Shown in pieces: positions 47,326-58,256 of a stretch of 64,000 nucleotides of DNA; position 1 is the stretch's first letter; each line of letters begins with the position of its first letter. The DNA is taken from NCBI GenBank assembly GCA_964007475.1, contig OZ023273.1, forward strand, positions 87,624,930-87,688,929. The letters run 5' to 3'. Source of the DNA: Hybos culiciformis. Lineage: Eukaryota; Arthropoda; Insecta; Diptera; Hybotidae. Under the pieces are notes generated by a model. It did not search any database and had not been told where the DNA came from. It saw only the letters and a list, made by a program, of their open reading frames with translations. The translations under genes were made by a program, and so were the position numbers.

Positions 47326-48515
47326 GCACACACAAAAAAAAAACTCAGTATTTCTAACAAAAATATTTCTGTTGCCATTTAACAAAATTCAATCTTTAAT
47401 TTTAATAAAAAATTTGTAAGAGGAACACAATATTTGTTATTTTAAGTGGATAGAAATTGTTAACGTTAAAGAAAGCTTCTTTGTATTAACAAAAATTAAA
47501 ATTTCTAAAATTAACAAATATGATCGTTAATTCAATAAATAAGTTTTGAATTTTAACAAAAAAAATTTCAATATTATGTGGATTAGATAAAAAATTTCAT
47601 TGTTGTAACAAAACTAGAATTTGGTTTTTTTTAACAACATTTTTAATTATAACAACAAAAAGATTTATTTGAAATCTCTTAAAGTAACAAATACTTGTAT
47701 CATATTAACAGAATTTTTTTTGGTAAAACAAAATATTTTTTTAACGTACAAAATATATTCTGTGCGAACTTATATTTTCCATTTTACACATTGCCGTAAA
47801 TGTAGTTCATAGCTCAGTGGCAGAGTTCGTGGATTGCAATGTTTAGGACGTGGTTCGAATCTACAACCGGGCATGAAAAAATTATTAAATAAAAAAATTT
47901 TAAAAATAAATAAAAAAATAAGAAAAATAAATAAATAAAAAAAATTAAATAAAATAAAAAATAAATTAAAATTGAAAAAAAAAAATAATAATAAAAAATA
48001 ATTAAAAAAAAATGAAAAAAAAAAAAATAAAAAGAAAAATAAAAATTAAAAAAAATGAAAAAAAATTTTAACAAATAAAAAAAATAAAAAAAATTAAAAA
48101 AAAATGAAAAAAAAATAAAAAAAAAAATTTATAAAAAAAAATAAATAAATGAAAATAAATAAATAAAAAATTAAATAAATAAAAAAAAAATTTAGTCTAG
48201 TAAATTTTTTTTTTGCATTTGCGGTGTTTTTGCTGATGAATTTGAAAGGTTTTTGGTTTTGGGGTATAACAAACTTTGTTTTTATAAAGATACAAATTAT
48301 TCGTAAATTTAACACTATAATAATCGTTAATCTGACAAAAGTTTTTTTCTATCATAACGAAATATTTTATTACATTAACACAATATTTTGAAAGCGATTT
48401 TAACATAAATAATTTATCTTTAGAACAAATATTTCTGTTGGCGCTATACTAACAAAATATTTGTTGTTTTAATCTACATTTTTGGTTCGAAATACTGAGT
48501 TTTTTTTTTGTGTGC
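47326..48515. mobile_element. TIR element with tRNA-like core (Pol III-type element 3) inside the Helentron
   Basis: The left end CACACACAAAAAAAAAACTC and inverted right end CACACAAAAAAAAAACTCAG match for about 26 bp, to AGTATTTC. It interrupts the Helentron between VTC (left out at 48530) and YFNKLVN (about 47300), which are adjacent in intact relatives. With CA as a 2-bp duplication the frames rejoin to within one base. A 9-bp near-duplication (AAGTAAATA / AAGTAACTA) also flanks it. Arms repeat AACAAAATTT-like phrases. The core has an upstream box (47766-47793), a tRNA-like module, an A/T run and a downstream box (48216-48268). Confidence 0.8.
47808..47874 (+). ncRNA. tRNA-like module inside the TIR element
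   Basis: A box TAGCTCAGTGGCAGAG (47810) and B box GGTTCGAATC (47852) are close to consensus and correctly spaced. The 3' end ACAACCGGGCA looks like a tRNA 3' acceptor half, but its 5' partner is missing. GGATTGCAATGTT in the anticodon region is identical to the module at 33411. A tRNA-derived Pol III promoter, not a tRNA. Confidence 0.7.
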
Positions 48516-48539
48516 AAGTAACTAAATCTTCATTAATTA

Positions 48540-49236
48540 GTTTGGCTTTGTGAACATAATTCATTATTGATTAAAACTCATCAGATACATCCATCTATAA
48601 TAATAATTTCATTAAATTTATCCAACTAGTTTTATTTGCACTGAGCGTCATAAAAGCAGTTGGTGCTCCTAACTGCCGAATCATTGCAAAAAGATCTTTT
48701 TTACGATCAGCGCAGTACCAGGCGAAATTCGGTATACACCGAAAAAAAGCAAGATTAGTTCCTAAACAATTATTAATATACTTTTCAGACTGTATCTGTT
48801 CTTTAGATATTGTAGTATTATATCCAAAATGTTTAAAAGCAATAGTAACGCTTTGACTAACCCTTATTCTCATAATTTTTGCAGCCAAATATAAAAGATG
48901 TTGCGGTTCAGCACCACGTCGCAATTCACTTGTAGCTTGCATAAATGGAGTAACAGTAATTTCGTCTCTGTAATTTCTAAACTGACCTATATGCAAAATC
49001 ATGTCTTCATTCCACAGAAGAGTTTGTTGTTGTGCAGTTAGGTTATCTTCAATAGGCACATGCTCACTAACATCATCAATTATCAACTGCGTAACTACTT
49101 GATCACGATTTAAAAATGCATTATCAATTTCTATATTATGATGAACATTAAGCGGCGTTTGAACTAAGTATTTCAGACAGTCTATAATATTGTTCTTGTT
49201 AATGAGGCCATGAACATAACCAGTTTTATGTATCAA
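48540..49236 (-). pseudogene. Helentron Helitron_like_N domain
   Basis: From 49236 the frame contains NNIIDCLKYLVQTPLNVHHN and VTPFMQATSELRRGAEPQHLLY. It then ends LFAMIRQLGAPTAFMTLSAN followed by KTSWINLMKLLL, the typical first part of the Helitron N-terminal (Helitron_like_N) region, just before the Rep HUH motif. It stops at 48595, and VTC of the next conserved block is reached at about 48530, where the TIR element begins. Confidence 0.85.
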
Positions 49237-49640
49237 TTTTTTTTAAGTGGACATAAAAGCAATTGTCATCTTTAATGTTTTTAAGCAATTTTTTTACCAT
49301 GATAATTAGATCATAAATGCCATACCGACCACGAACATGACTGAGTCTCCTTATGTGCATAAAAGGGATTCTCGGTGAAATGAGCCCTTTACATGTAGAA
49401 CAAACGTTAATGCTCGAACTGGATTCATAATTCGGTATTATTGTTTGTAGAATGATTTTGTCTACGTTATAAACCTTTTTGAAATCGTTGTTCCACAATA
49501 GCCTGTCGTAAACTGCACAAGTATGACCAAATGAATTATTTTCAAATTGATTATAGAATTCTACATGAGCATGACTATGTTTATCAAAATCCGTGTAAGT
49601 TGAATTCGTAACATTCGATCTTTGAATTTCCACATCATTT
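49226..49640 (-). pseudogene. Helentron N-terminal region
   Basis: 135 codons with a Cys-rich phrase (VCSTCKGLISPRIPFMHIRR) typical of the region upstream of Helitron_like_N in insect Helentrons (the DUF6570-like part). It overlaps the next frame by 11 bp in another phase, so a frameshift is likely. The true N-terminus is missing. Confidence 0.7.
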
Positions 49641-49845
49641 TCCGTGAAGTTACCGTGAAGTTTAAAATTTTAATGCAATTGCAATTTGTAACTGTGTAAA
49701 ATAAAAAAAAAAAAAATATTAGCGTAACACATAATTAAAATCAATAATTCAAAAAAAAAATTGATTAGTTAACAATAAATAAAATTTCACAAAAAATAAA
49801 AAAAATAAAAATAAAAATATTTTTTTTTACCTTTTTTTTTATATT
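49640..49845. other. A/T-rich spacer
   Basis: Mostly poly-A/T. TTAGCGTAACA at about 49718 is the inverse of TGTTACGCTAA at about 55411; see findings. Confidence 0.4.
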
Positions 49846-50163
49846 ATTTATTATTATTATTATATTAGTTCTTTATTCATCTTACAATCCTAATACATAA
49901 GTTGCACTTATTTATAATATTATTCAATCTTACAATTACAATATGAATGTATCAAGAAAAATAAGATAAATAGTTAGTGACATCTGGTATTTGAAACAAA
50001 TAGTATTAGATGTCACATCTAAAGAAAATAACTACAATTAATTTAATGAATGTGGGGTAACAAAATTAAATAAAATAAAATATACACGATATTTTTAACT
50101 TTAAAATTTACATTAATTATTAAAACAAAAAAAAATCAAAATCAAAGAGGCGAAAAAAGTAAA
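49845..50163 (-). other. LINE 3' UTR with stem-loop and (TAA)n tail
   Basis: Downstream of the RT stop on the minus strand. A long inverted repeat (GTGACATCTGGTATTTG / CAAATAGTATTAGATGTCAC, 49977-50016) forms a hairpin, then AATAAAG and ATAATAATAATAA at the very end (49850-49866). A 3' hairpin plus short-repeat tail is usual for LINEs of the CR1/I/Jockey groups, where RT recognises the 3' end. Confidence 0.75.
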
Positions 50164-51890
50164 CTAGACGTTAAAGACATTCTCAATATTGCTATGATCA
50201 AAATTCAGAAGCCACAATTTTACATTATTTATAAAAGCGTTCAACAATCCTAGCCCTCTAAGTGATGCTGGAAGCCTGTTAAAAAGTCTGCAAGATATGA
50301 TGGAATAAAAGTTCCTGTATGCCGTAGTTCTAAAGGTTGGAACAGCCACAAAAAAACCTTGATTATTTCTCAAACTATATACATTACTACTTCTTAAATT
50401 TAAATGTCCCCCTCGAATAAAGAATGTTTTTAGAACTTTATAGAAGAATAGATGCCTGAGTGGAAGTATTTTTAATTGCCTAAAAAAACTAAAAGTATGC
50501 TCTAAGCGACCAATATTACAAATTTTTCTAATCGCAGATTTCTGCAGAATGAGAAGGGGCTTAATTTTATTATAATATGCACCACCCCAAACACATAAGC
50601 CATATTGCAATTTAGAATGAAATATCCCATGGTATATCATTTTCAAAACATTCTGCGAACAAAATTTTTTTAAACTGTAAAAACAACGCAAAGTAAATCG
50701 TAATTGACGCTTCAGGATTGAGACATGGTCCAGCCAACACATCGTTCTATCTATCGTAACCCCCAAATATTTGTATCTATCAACCACATCAACCCTAAAA
50801 CAGCCAGAACAGCAACTTATTTGTTCATTGAAAGAGCTTGAAAGACGCTGGTCAACACAGGAGCCACCAAACAGAGGAAATTTATTGCAGTCAGAAGTAT
50901 GAAACACAAAATCAACATCAGGAGATTCCTGCTGAGTAAGATTTAAAAAGATCAGTTTTGTTTTGCTGCTAATGACTAATTTCTGCCTCGAAAACCACCT
51001 ACGCAGTATGTCCAAGTCGTTATGTATTTCAGCAGTCACGTTCAAAGGAGAATCAGAAGCATAAGCAAAACCAAGGTTATCAGCAAAGGCTGTTACATTT
51101 CCTTTATACTGCTGTATGAAAAGTGAATTTATATAAATCAAAAAAAGAATCGGTCCCAAAACCGATCCCTGCGGAAAGCCAAAAGATAGATATGTCAAAT
51201 CACTACTGCAACAGCCGATACGTACTCTCTGTGTTCTGTCTTGTAAGTAAGATTTAAACCAATCGAAAACAAAGCCTCGGAAACCAGCACTATACAATTT
51301 ATTTAGAAGTATGTCGTGGCTTACCATGTCAAAAGCCTTAGTTATATCAACGAAAAGAGCAGCGCAAGACTTTTTGTTGTCAAGACCGCCATAGACATTA
51401 GAACAAAAATCCAACAGAGCATCTTCAGTAGATAATGATTTACGAAAGCCAAACTGCTTTGGGCTGAAGAAGACTTTTGATATAGAAGACAACAGAGAGA
51501 TTGGTCTATAGTTATTGATATCCTTGGTGTCACCCCTCTTAAACAGAGGTATAACATTAGCGCATTTCAGCTCGGTTGGAAAAACACCAGAAACAAGGCT
51601 TTTATTAAAAATGTACACCAATACATCAACAAGATTGAGAGAAATATTTTTCATTAAACTGTTCGAGATACCATCACATCCACATGAGTTAGAATTATCC
51701 AGAGAACTGATACATCTCAATAGTTCAAAAGACGTAAATGGCTCAAAAACAAAACTTTTACCCTGCTGTACATCTTCAAGTAGACCATAGGAGTCACAAG
51801 ATTCAGTCAAAAGTGAATGACTACCAGGCATTAAACTTTCCGCAGCTGAAGCAAAAAAGTTATTAAATTCATTTGCCACTATATATGAAA
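50164..51890 (-). pseudogene. non-LTR retrotransposon (LINE) reverse transcriptase
   Basis: The frame is open from 52131, but recognisable RT begins near 51880 (IVANEFNNFFASAAESL). Order: CDGISNSLMK; PLFKRGDTKDINNYRPISLL; FGFRKSLSTEDALLDF; LFVDITKAFDMVSHDILLNK with the first catalytic Asp; FPQGSVLGPILFLIYIN; TAFADNLGFAYAS, where relatives have FADD, so a catalytic Asp is changed to Asn; then the C-terminal region (YKYLGVTIDR, SKLQYGLCVWGGAYYNKIKP). About 20 residues normally found between SISKVF and FSPKQ are missing. There is no endonuclease. Long and open but probably inactive, 5'-truncated. CR1/Jockey-like. Confidence 0.9.
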
Positions 51891-52009
51891 TTGTTGTTGG
51901 AAACGCAATAAAATTAATCATATAAAAGAGGTGCATTTTCAAAAACAATTTAATATCAATTTTTATCTTAAAAAAAAAAAGGTAAATAAAAATATATGCC
52001 CTTGTTTTT

Positions 52010-52500
52010 TCTTCTTTAGGTGCTGGAGTTCTTATCCGAAGCCAAGTGGGTTCAATCCCTTGCCTAGGATGACAACTCCAGCCATGGTTGATATTAGGAA
52101 GGAGTGTTCCAACGCCAGTCCTAATATCCAACCCAAAACCCCCGATCTTGGTGGAGGATTCTTGGGTCTATCCAAGAATCCGAAGCCCAGACGATACCGG
52201 TAACCACATGGATACGGGAGTACCCATACTTCGTTGTGGTATTATGACTGGTTCACCTGCCACTATCGATGAATTCAAGATCACTGAGCAATCATGATCT
52301 TGTGTCCATTGATGGTGACCGAGGAACACAGCATAAGTGGACGGACTCATTGGTCGTTCCTTATCCCAACCAAAACGCGCAGTACCTGGTTGGGATAGGA
52401 TCGAAGTACAACTGACCAATGAAGCTCCAGCCGATCGGTCAGAAGATGTCACTAGACATCTTCTGCACTTCAATTTCCCTAACTTTCAACTTCTAATACT
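52010..52500. other. GC-richer segment made of consecutive hairpins
   Basis: Six strong stems and one weaker one fill 52022-52464: 52022-52030/52074-52082 (9 bp); 52086-52099/52119-52133 (14 bp, one bulge); 52156-52165/52172-52181 (10 bp, perfect); about 52203-52211/52224-52240 (weaker); 52250-52257/52314-52320 with inner 52276-52283/52295-52302; 52348-52355/52414-52421 with inner 52358-52372/52387-52400 (14 bp, one bulge); 52441-52450/52455-52464 (10 bp, 4-base loop). No long frame of its own. The LINE frame runs 100 bp into it, probably by chance. Identity unknown: a structured RNA, a SINE-like element or a structured UTR. Confidence 0.75.
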
Positions 52501-53595
52501 AACAACTTAGTCTACAAAAAAATACAAGCCATGTTATAGGGATCAAATTTTATTTTTTTTAGGAACCAAAAGGACCGTATGTATGGAAAAACCAACAACA
52601 AAAAAACAAAAATTTTTTTTTAATCAAGAAAAAAAAAACAAAAGTAAAACTATATCGTTTAAATTATATCCAAAAAAAAAAAACTAACCTAAGAAAAAAA
52701 AAAATTTTTTTTTTTCAATGCATATTCAGAATAAAGTCTCAAATAAATAAGCATTTCTATAAATAATTTTTTACTCTAATGGAAAGAGGAATATACTTTT
52801 ATCTGTTTTAACGATCCACTCAAAGTAAAAAATTAATCCTTTACAAATTTTCCGATATCATGAATGCTGTTTCAATTTTAAAGATTCTGGGAACATAACT
52901 AACACTATTGAAATATAAACTTTTAATACCGTCTAGATCTAAACAATTTGATTATTAGCAGTTTTGGAAATAATAATATTTTGTTGTATGAAGCTTTTTT
53001 TTTACAAATTGGTAAAATTGTTCCCGTACATACGACAAAAGTGATTGCATACGACAAAACAATAATAAAATTATCGTTCTTTAAATTTTTTTTACTTGGT
53101 CTTTGAAGTCTTGTTAAAACTAAATAACCAAAACAAAAAATATTACTAAGCTTTTTGTGTTACGTTGATATTTTAAAACACAAATTATTAACATAATTAT
53201 ATTTATGTAGGTGCATAATTTTTATATAATTTTTCTATTTTGTGATATTTTGCTTCAGTTCAAAAATTTATCAGAAGAAGAAATTATTGATAAAATACAA
53301 TTTTTCTTTCGGCTATAAAGTTTAAAAAAAAAAAGAAAAAAGAAAAAAATTGTTTTCAAATAACATTTTTATTTAATTTTTTATAAAAGATAATTCAAAT
53401 TCAATTATAAAGATCACAATAATTAAGTGCAAAAAAAAAAATCAAAAACATATACATAAATGTAATAATCTATATAAGTATAATAATAAAAATTCAATTA
53501 TAAATTGTTATGAAAAATATAGAGGTTTTCCTTTTATGAATTTATTCTATCTGAATTCATCATAATCTTTTTATTTTCTTAACTTACTTTAAAAT
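52500..53595. other. AT-rich non-coding stretch
   Basis: No gene, RNA or repeat that I can name. Confidence 0.5.
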
Positions 53596-53599
53596 AGTG

Positions 53600-54242
53600 T
53601 TGTAGAAATTTTTATCACTTTCATCCAAATGTGGTATCATACTTTTTAAATCTTTTATTTTCTGGTACAGTTTTAGCAGAAATAATTTGCAATTCGTGTT
53701 TACAAACATCTTTTACAAATCGGCCAAATTTTTGTAAGTCAACATTTTGATAAACTATTTCCTCTCCTGAAGTCTTAAATTTAATTTCATACAAATTTTC
53801 TCCACTATAAATATAAAAATTTTACTCAGACGAAAGGAATTTGATTATTTTAGTTCGCCAGCTAACTGACCAAACGATTTAAAATCATTTGGTGTCATTT
53901 GCAATATTTTGAGTTTGACATTTGAGTAATTCATTTCAAGCAAATTTTTATCAATGACAAGGGACTACCAATTTCTACATTTTTGACAAATCTATCAATT
54001 GTGTGTGTTCTATGATTTTAATATTATGGTTTCCACTTAAGAATTTCAATATTGCAAACGATGGGAATTGATTCCTATTCTGTGGGACACATGAATCACT
54101 CCACAAGATAATGCGATCTATTTTATCATTGTCTTTTACAGCTGCAGATAATAATTTTGATAGAGCGCTGCTAATGTCGGTTCCAGCTCGCCCGCCTGTA
54201 GCTTCAGACCACAAAGCACAATATGTAATGTTATTCTCTCCT

Positions 54243-54274
<32 letters not shown>

Positions 54275-55235
54275 ATTAAATCATGCAATTTATTGTGTGA
54301 CGTTCTTTTTCCTTGTACAAAGTGTACATTTTGGATAAGTTTAAAAAACTGACAAACAACTTTCTGGATGTTCCTTGTCTGCAATAATGTGAATCAACAG
54401 TAGGAAAACTTGAAATGTGCTCTTTTACCTTCTCAATTTTTTCAAAGGTGTTCCGCGTAAGTATTTTCCTTTTCCCTCATTATTTGCCAAACTTATCTTA
54501 ATTTTTTTTTGTTCTTTTAAAAATAATAATAAACTGTTCGCTCACTGATCATCAATGTATAAAAAAAAAAAAAAAAAGTTTTATATACTTGACTAGTTGC
54601 ACTGCCATATTGAATATAATACAAATATGACACCTTTTTCTTGCATTTTTGTTAACTGATCTGCGCGAAGTGCATTGCTTGGTTTTAACAAAATTACTGA
54701 AAAATAATTGCTTTTGACCATCTGATAGTTTCCAAAATGTTGTGAATATTTCCAAAAGACTTTCTTCGTAAAAATTGATTGAACATAAGAAAAAGCACGT
54801 GCTTATGCATGGTGGACCTATTTTTCTTTTCGGAAAAATATCCCCTTTTGCATTTATGTATTCTTCACCAGCCTCTCTCTAGCATTTCCTAACACTTTGC
54901 TTCCACATCTCAGGTTTTTTTTTTCGAGAATTAGGAGTACTTTCAACTACAATAGAATAAATATATAAGAAATAAAATAAATATTAAGATATAAAAAACT
55001 TTAATACAACGTACCTGAAGAACAATTCGATGGCAGATCTCTCAAATTTGTAATTTCCGTCCAATAAGAAGGCCCAGGCAATTGAAAATGAACTTTATCA
55101 TAATCATTTGTATTACTGATAACCGAAAACCGTGCATTTTCGTAATATTCTTTAATAACAGGCAAATAATCTGGATCATTTTCTTCAAATGACAATAATG
55201 GTTTGAAGGCATTTTCTCGGTATTGGAGAGGGTTT
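53600..55235 (-). pseudogene. DUF7869-type transposon-like protein, spliced, broken
   Basis: A possible leader exon ends at 55327 (ACAG/GTGAGT). Exon 2 (about 55235-55015) encodes SFEENDPDYLPVIKEYYENA and ends with CAG/GTACGT. A 68-bp intron ends TTGTAG, and exon 3 (from 54946) encodes SRKKKPEMWKQSVRK, an in-frame TAG at 54881-54879, then EYINAKGDIFPKRKIGPPC and LEIFTTFWKLSDGQKQLFF. 54214-53975 carries DRIILWSDSCVPQNRNQFPS, and 53815-53600 the tail (NLYEIKFKTSGEEIVYQN). 'KWLSDSC..QNRN' and 'AGxEYI..KG...P.R..GPPC' mark a family very common in insect genomes, probably transposase-derived. Function unproven; here it is dead. Confidence 0.75.
54242..54270. repeat. poly-A run
   Basis: An uninterrupted A run of roughly 25 bases interrupts the DUF7869-type pseudogene (poly-T on its strand), possibly a slippage-expanded intron tract. 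Confidence 0.7.
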
Positions 55236-55565
55236 TAAAAAAAAATAAATAAATAAAATAAATAAATAAAGTTTCCTTCTTGACTATTGTGGACGTAGAA
55301 AGAAAATATAAAATGATATTACTCACCTGTCAAAAAGAAAAAATAATGACGCCGAGATTTTTTTAGTCACAAAATTTTCACCACGGCTCGCCAAAACAAA
55401 AAAAAAATGATGTTACGCTAACCTGAAAAATAATCCCTAACTAATAAAACAATTTTTTTTTAAAAACAAATTTATTACTAAAGTAAAACAAAAATAAAAA
55501 TTAAATCTTAAAAAAATAAAATTAAATAAAAAAAAAAAAAAGAAACTATTGTTATCCCCGCTAAA

Positions 55566-56061
55566 TTATGAATAATCTAAAAAAAAAAATGTTAATATTT
55601 TACTTATTAGCAAAAAAAAATAAAAAAAAAATAAATAAATAAATAACTTACCCCACTCCTCATCCCCACTTAATCCGGAGTCCCGGCCATTGCATGAGCA
55701 ATACCCCAACTCCCCACACGACAAGCAATAGTTACACCTGTGCACCAGATGTCCAAACCTCCGGCATAGACAACACTCTCGACCTGCATGAGTAACTGCT
55801 TCATGTGCCATATTACACACAAAACAGTATGTACACTGGTCCAGAACGTGTTCCCAGGACCCACACTTGAAACACACCCCTTCATCATTTTAAAAAAAAA
55901 ATTCAAATTTTACTTGCATAATAATAGGTACACTTCCCTGAGTGTGGTACACGATAGCAGCAATAGCAACGAATCATCTTCGCTAAATCGTCAACTACAG
56001 CTGCACGGCAGCTCCTCCATCTGTGGCCTTCTCTACCACACCTCCAACAATATTGAGCCAT
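55566..56061 (-). CDS. small CCHC zinc-knuckle protein, multi-exon
   Basis: The ATG at 56061 follows an acceptor (CTTTAAG, exon from 56062); a leader exon ends at 56250 with G/GTAAGT. The first coding exon reads MAQYCWRCGREGHRWRSC, a canonical C-x2-C-x4-H-x4-C knuckle, then MIRCYCCYRVPHSGKC. The next (55879-55652) has two more canonical knuckles (CFKCGSWEHVLDQC and CCLCRRFGHLVHRC) and further Cys pairs, then GDEEW and a consensus donor GG/GTAAGT. The last exon (55576-55566) adds DYS and a stop. The join between the first two coding exons is a problem: a 34-bp 'intron' keeps frame but is too short, so a frameshift is possible. Knuckles of this type bind nucleic acid. Origin (host or retroelement Gag) unknown. 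Confidence 0.55.
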
Positions 56062-56249
56062 TCTTAAAGAAAAAAAAAAATGTTATTCTATTTTATACAA
56101 CTGGTCACCCTAATCATGAACCATGAGTTAGACCGGATGTTCCACAATAAATTTTTTTTGTTTCAAAAGAAAAAAACTTTTGAAACAAACTTCTCTTATA
56201 AGAAAAAATAAAAATAAAAAAAATAAAATTAAAAAAAAAAAAAACTTAC

Positions 56250-56430
56250 CTTTATTATATTTTTTTAATCAGTTAATAATTTTTATAAAATTTTTTACTT
56301 TTTACTAAAACACACCTTTTACTAAAACTACTATTCAAAAAAAAGTACCCGTAATCAAAAAAAAACAAAAACAACGAACTGACCACGAAATTAAACTTCA
56401 ATTATTCTGACAGAAGAAAAAATCCAAAAT
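56250..56430 (-). other. putative 5' leader exon and promoter region of the zinc-knuckle gene
   Basis: The sequence AATAAAG/GTAAGT ends a possible non-coding exon at 56250. The DNA upstream to about 56430 is moderately AT-rich. A phrase near 56436 (GGATCCGGTCTACTTCC) echoes 56129-56146 (GACCGGATGTTCCAC) in the intron. No TATA box can be assigned with confidence. Confidence 0.3.
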
Positions 56431-57600
56431 GGGATCCGGTCTACTTCCACACACAATCTTTTACAACGTTACATACTTTTAGGAGTAAATGATCATGCAT
56501 AGATTTTCTTGGCGGGATTTTTTTTTATTAAATTTTTATGATAATATAACTTAAAAAAAAAAAAAAAAAGATATTTATAAACTAACTTAAAACTATACCT
56601 TGTATTTACGTAGATGTAGGCTAGGTTTAATATATAAGTAGAATTTTTATTTTATATTTTAATAATTTTGCATATCAATTTTCATCATAAAATAAAAAGA
56701 TACAAATTTTATTTGATGGTACTACCAATAAACTAACACCAACTCCACCCAAATTACATAATTCGAGGTGAAGCCACCAATTACAAATATTGTCAACCAC
56801 AAATAAGACCTCATAACGTAGGCATCTTTAACAAAAAATATTTTTTTTATTAGTACCAATTGTTTATATATATATATATATCATTATTATGATGTGATAT
56901 CAATAATTTAACAAAATAAATCATAATTTGCGATTAATAATATATAATATTATTATTAAAACTATAAAGAAATTTTTTTTATGCAATAAAGGTCATTAAG
57001 ATGAAGCAAAAATTATAATAATACAAAACAAAACAATATTTGTAAAATTTGAAATTAAAAACTCTCTAATACAAAAATTGTAATTGATTGTAAAGAAAAA
57101 TTAAAAAGAAAATAAAACAAAAAGAAAACATTATATTCATGGAAACAAAATTGTATTCCAACGAATTATAATATTTTAAACTGTAGTAGGTTTAGTTTAA
57201 GGAAATTAAATCATTAATAAATTTTTGTATGTAATTTAATCAAAATGTTTTATTGCTAAAAATTTCCTACAGGTCCTTGATTAGGTGGAAGAAATGCAGA
57301 TGTAAGGTCCAGCTATAGATGGCCGTGACCATGAGCTGAAGAATGACTCCATAGTCATTTAGGTTAAGATTTTTGATTAGGTTTGGTTGGGGTTTCTTAG
57401 AATATCCTTTTTATTAAAATCTTCCTTTTTTTATTAAATTTAAAAGACATCCTATAAATATTGTTATGAACCCTCTGGTGTAGAGCACCTTCTTTTGCCT
57501 CTACTTTCACCACTTTCCCTTTTTTATTTTATCATAATTTTTATGATAAATTTCTCAGAGTTCATCTTGAACTCAACATTTTTGTGCTTATACACACCCC
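56430..57600. other. AT-rich non-coding stretch
   Basis: No gene. A slightly richer patch at 57270-57400 (CCAGCTATAGATGGCCGTGACC) and a TA run at 56868-56882 are the only marks. Confidence 0.5.
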
Positions 57601-57630
57601 CCGTTTTTCAACCTTAATTTCAACCTTAAT

Positions 57631-58256
57631 TCATGACACTTCACTCTGCTGAAAGTCAATTCTGTTATCAAGAACTATGATGTACGGTGTGAAATGTGTA
57701 TCATGGAGATGAAGATGCAAAAAATTGATTGAATCATATACTTTAAAATAACAGAAACGAGTAACTTCTCTTTTCGTATTATTTTTAAAATAAAGGAAGT
57801 GCACGCATATGTTTTGATTGTATGTTCTGGAAAATTTGAATAAACAATCTAAATTTTCGAATATACTACTAAGTATTTTTCTTGCACTAGTTGGTTTTTG
57901 AGTTGCATTCAAGAAGGTTGAGTCATGAAGTTGTTTGCGTAGAATTGATGCATATATTTGAAGATGTTAAATACTTGTGAGAGATGTAAATAGACAGTTC
58001 CGTCGCCAGCGATGTTTGTTTCATGACACAACAATGCGTTTGGCATTGAACATTCATCATGTTCCTCGTATGGAGCTTGAAATGATTGAAAACTTGGAAT
58101 TATTACTTGCTGAGCTTCATTATTCGTTGATGGTTGAATTTGATTCGTTTGGATTTGAAACTGACTAGAGATTAATTCTTCACAGTTTGTATCATGACGT
58201 TGATCAGTTTGTTCTTGAATTAATACGGTCGCTAATGAATGTTCTTGCGATCACAG
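57631..58256 (-). pseudogene. unidentified gene, part 2 (Gln-rich), broken
   Basis: Directly below the TIR element end, one frame is open from 58250 for about 110 codons: SQEHSLATVLIQEQTDQRHD, later EAQQVIIPSFQSFQAPYEEH and AGDGTVYLHLSQVFNIFK, stopping near 57925. An overlapping frame (to 57631) carries ILRKQLHDSTFLNATQKPTS and a hydrophobic/basic tail ending DFQQSEVS. The Gln/Ser/Thr-rich composition and low similarity to repeats suggest a real gene or an ORF of a transposon, with a frameshift or intron near 57955. I do not recognise a domain. Part 1 lies beyond the inserted element at 59091-59170. Confidence 0.45.

Noticed and set aside
47808..47874. A functional tRNA gene
   Set aside because: A and B boxes fit, but the acceptor stem does not pair and the anticodon stem is poor; it lies in the middle of a TIR element.
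51931..52473. Plus- and minus-strand frames of 69-101 codons over the hairpin segment
   Set aside because: Several frames on both strands are open at once in a GC-richer, palindrome-dense sequence, which is expected without coding; no conserved motif.
53975..54214. Separate small host gene WSDSCVPQNRN
   Set aside because: Fits in order and orientation as the middle of the DUF7869-type pseudogene rather than as a gene of its own.
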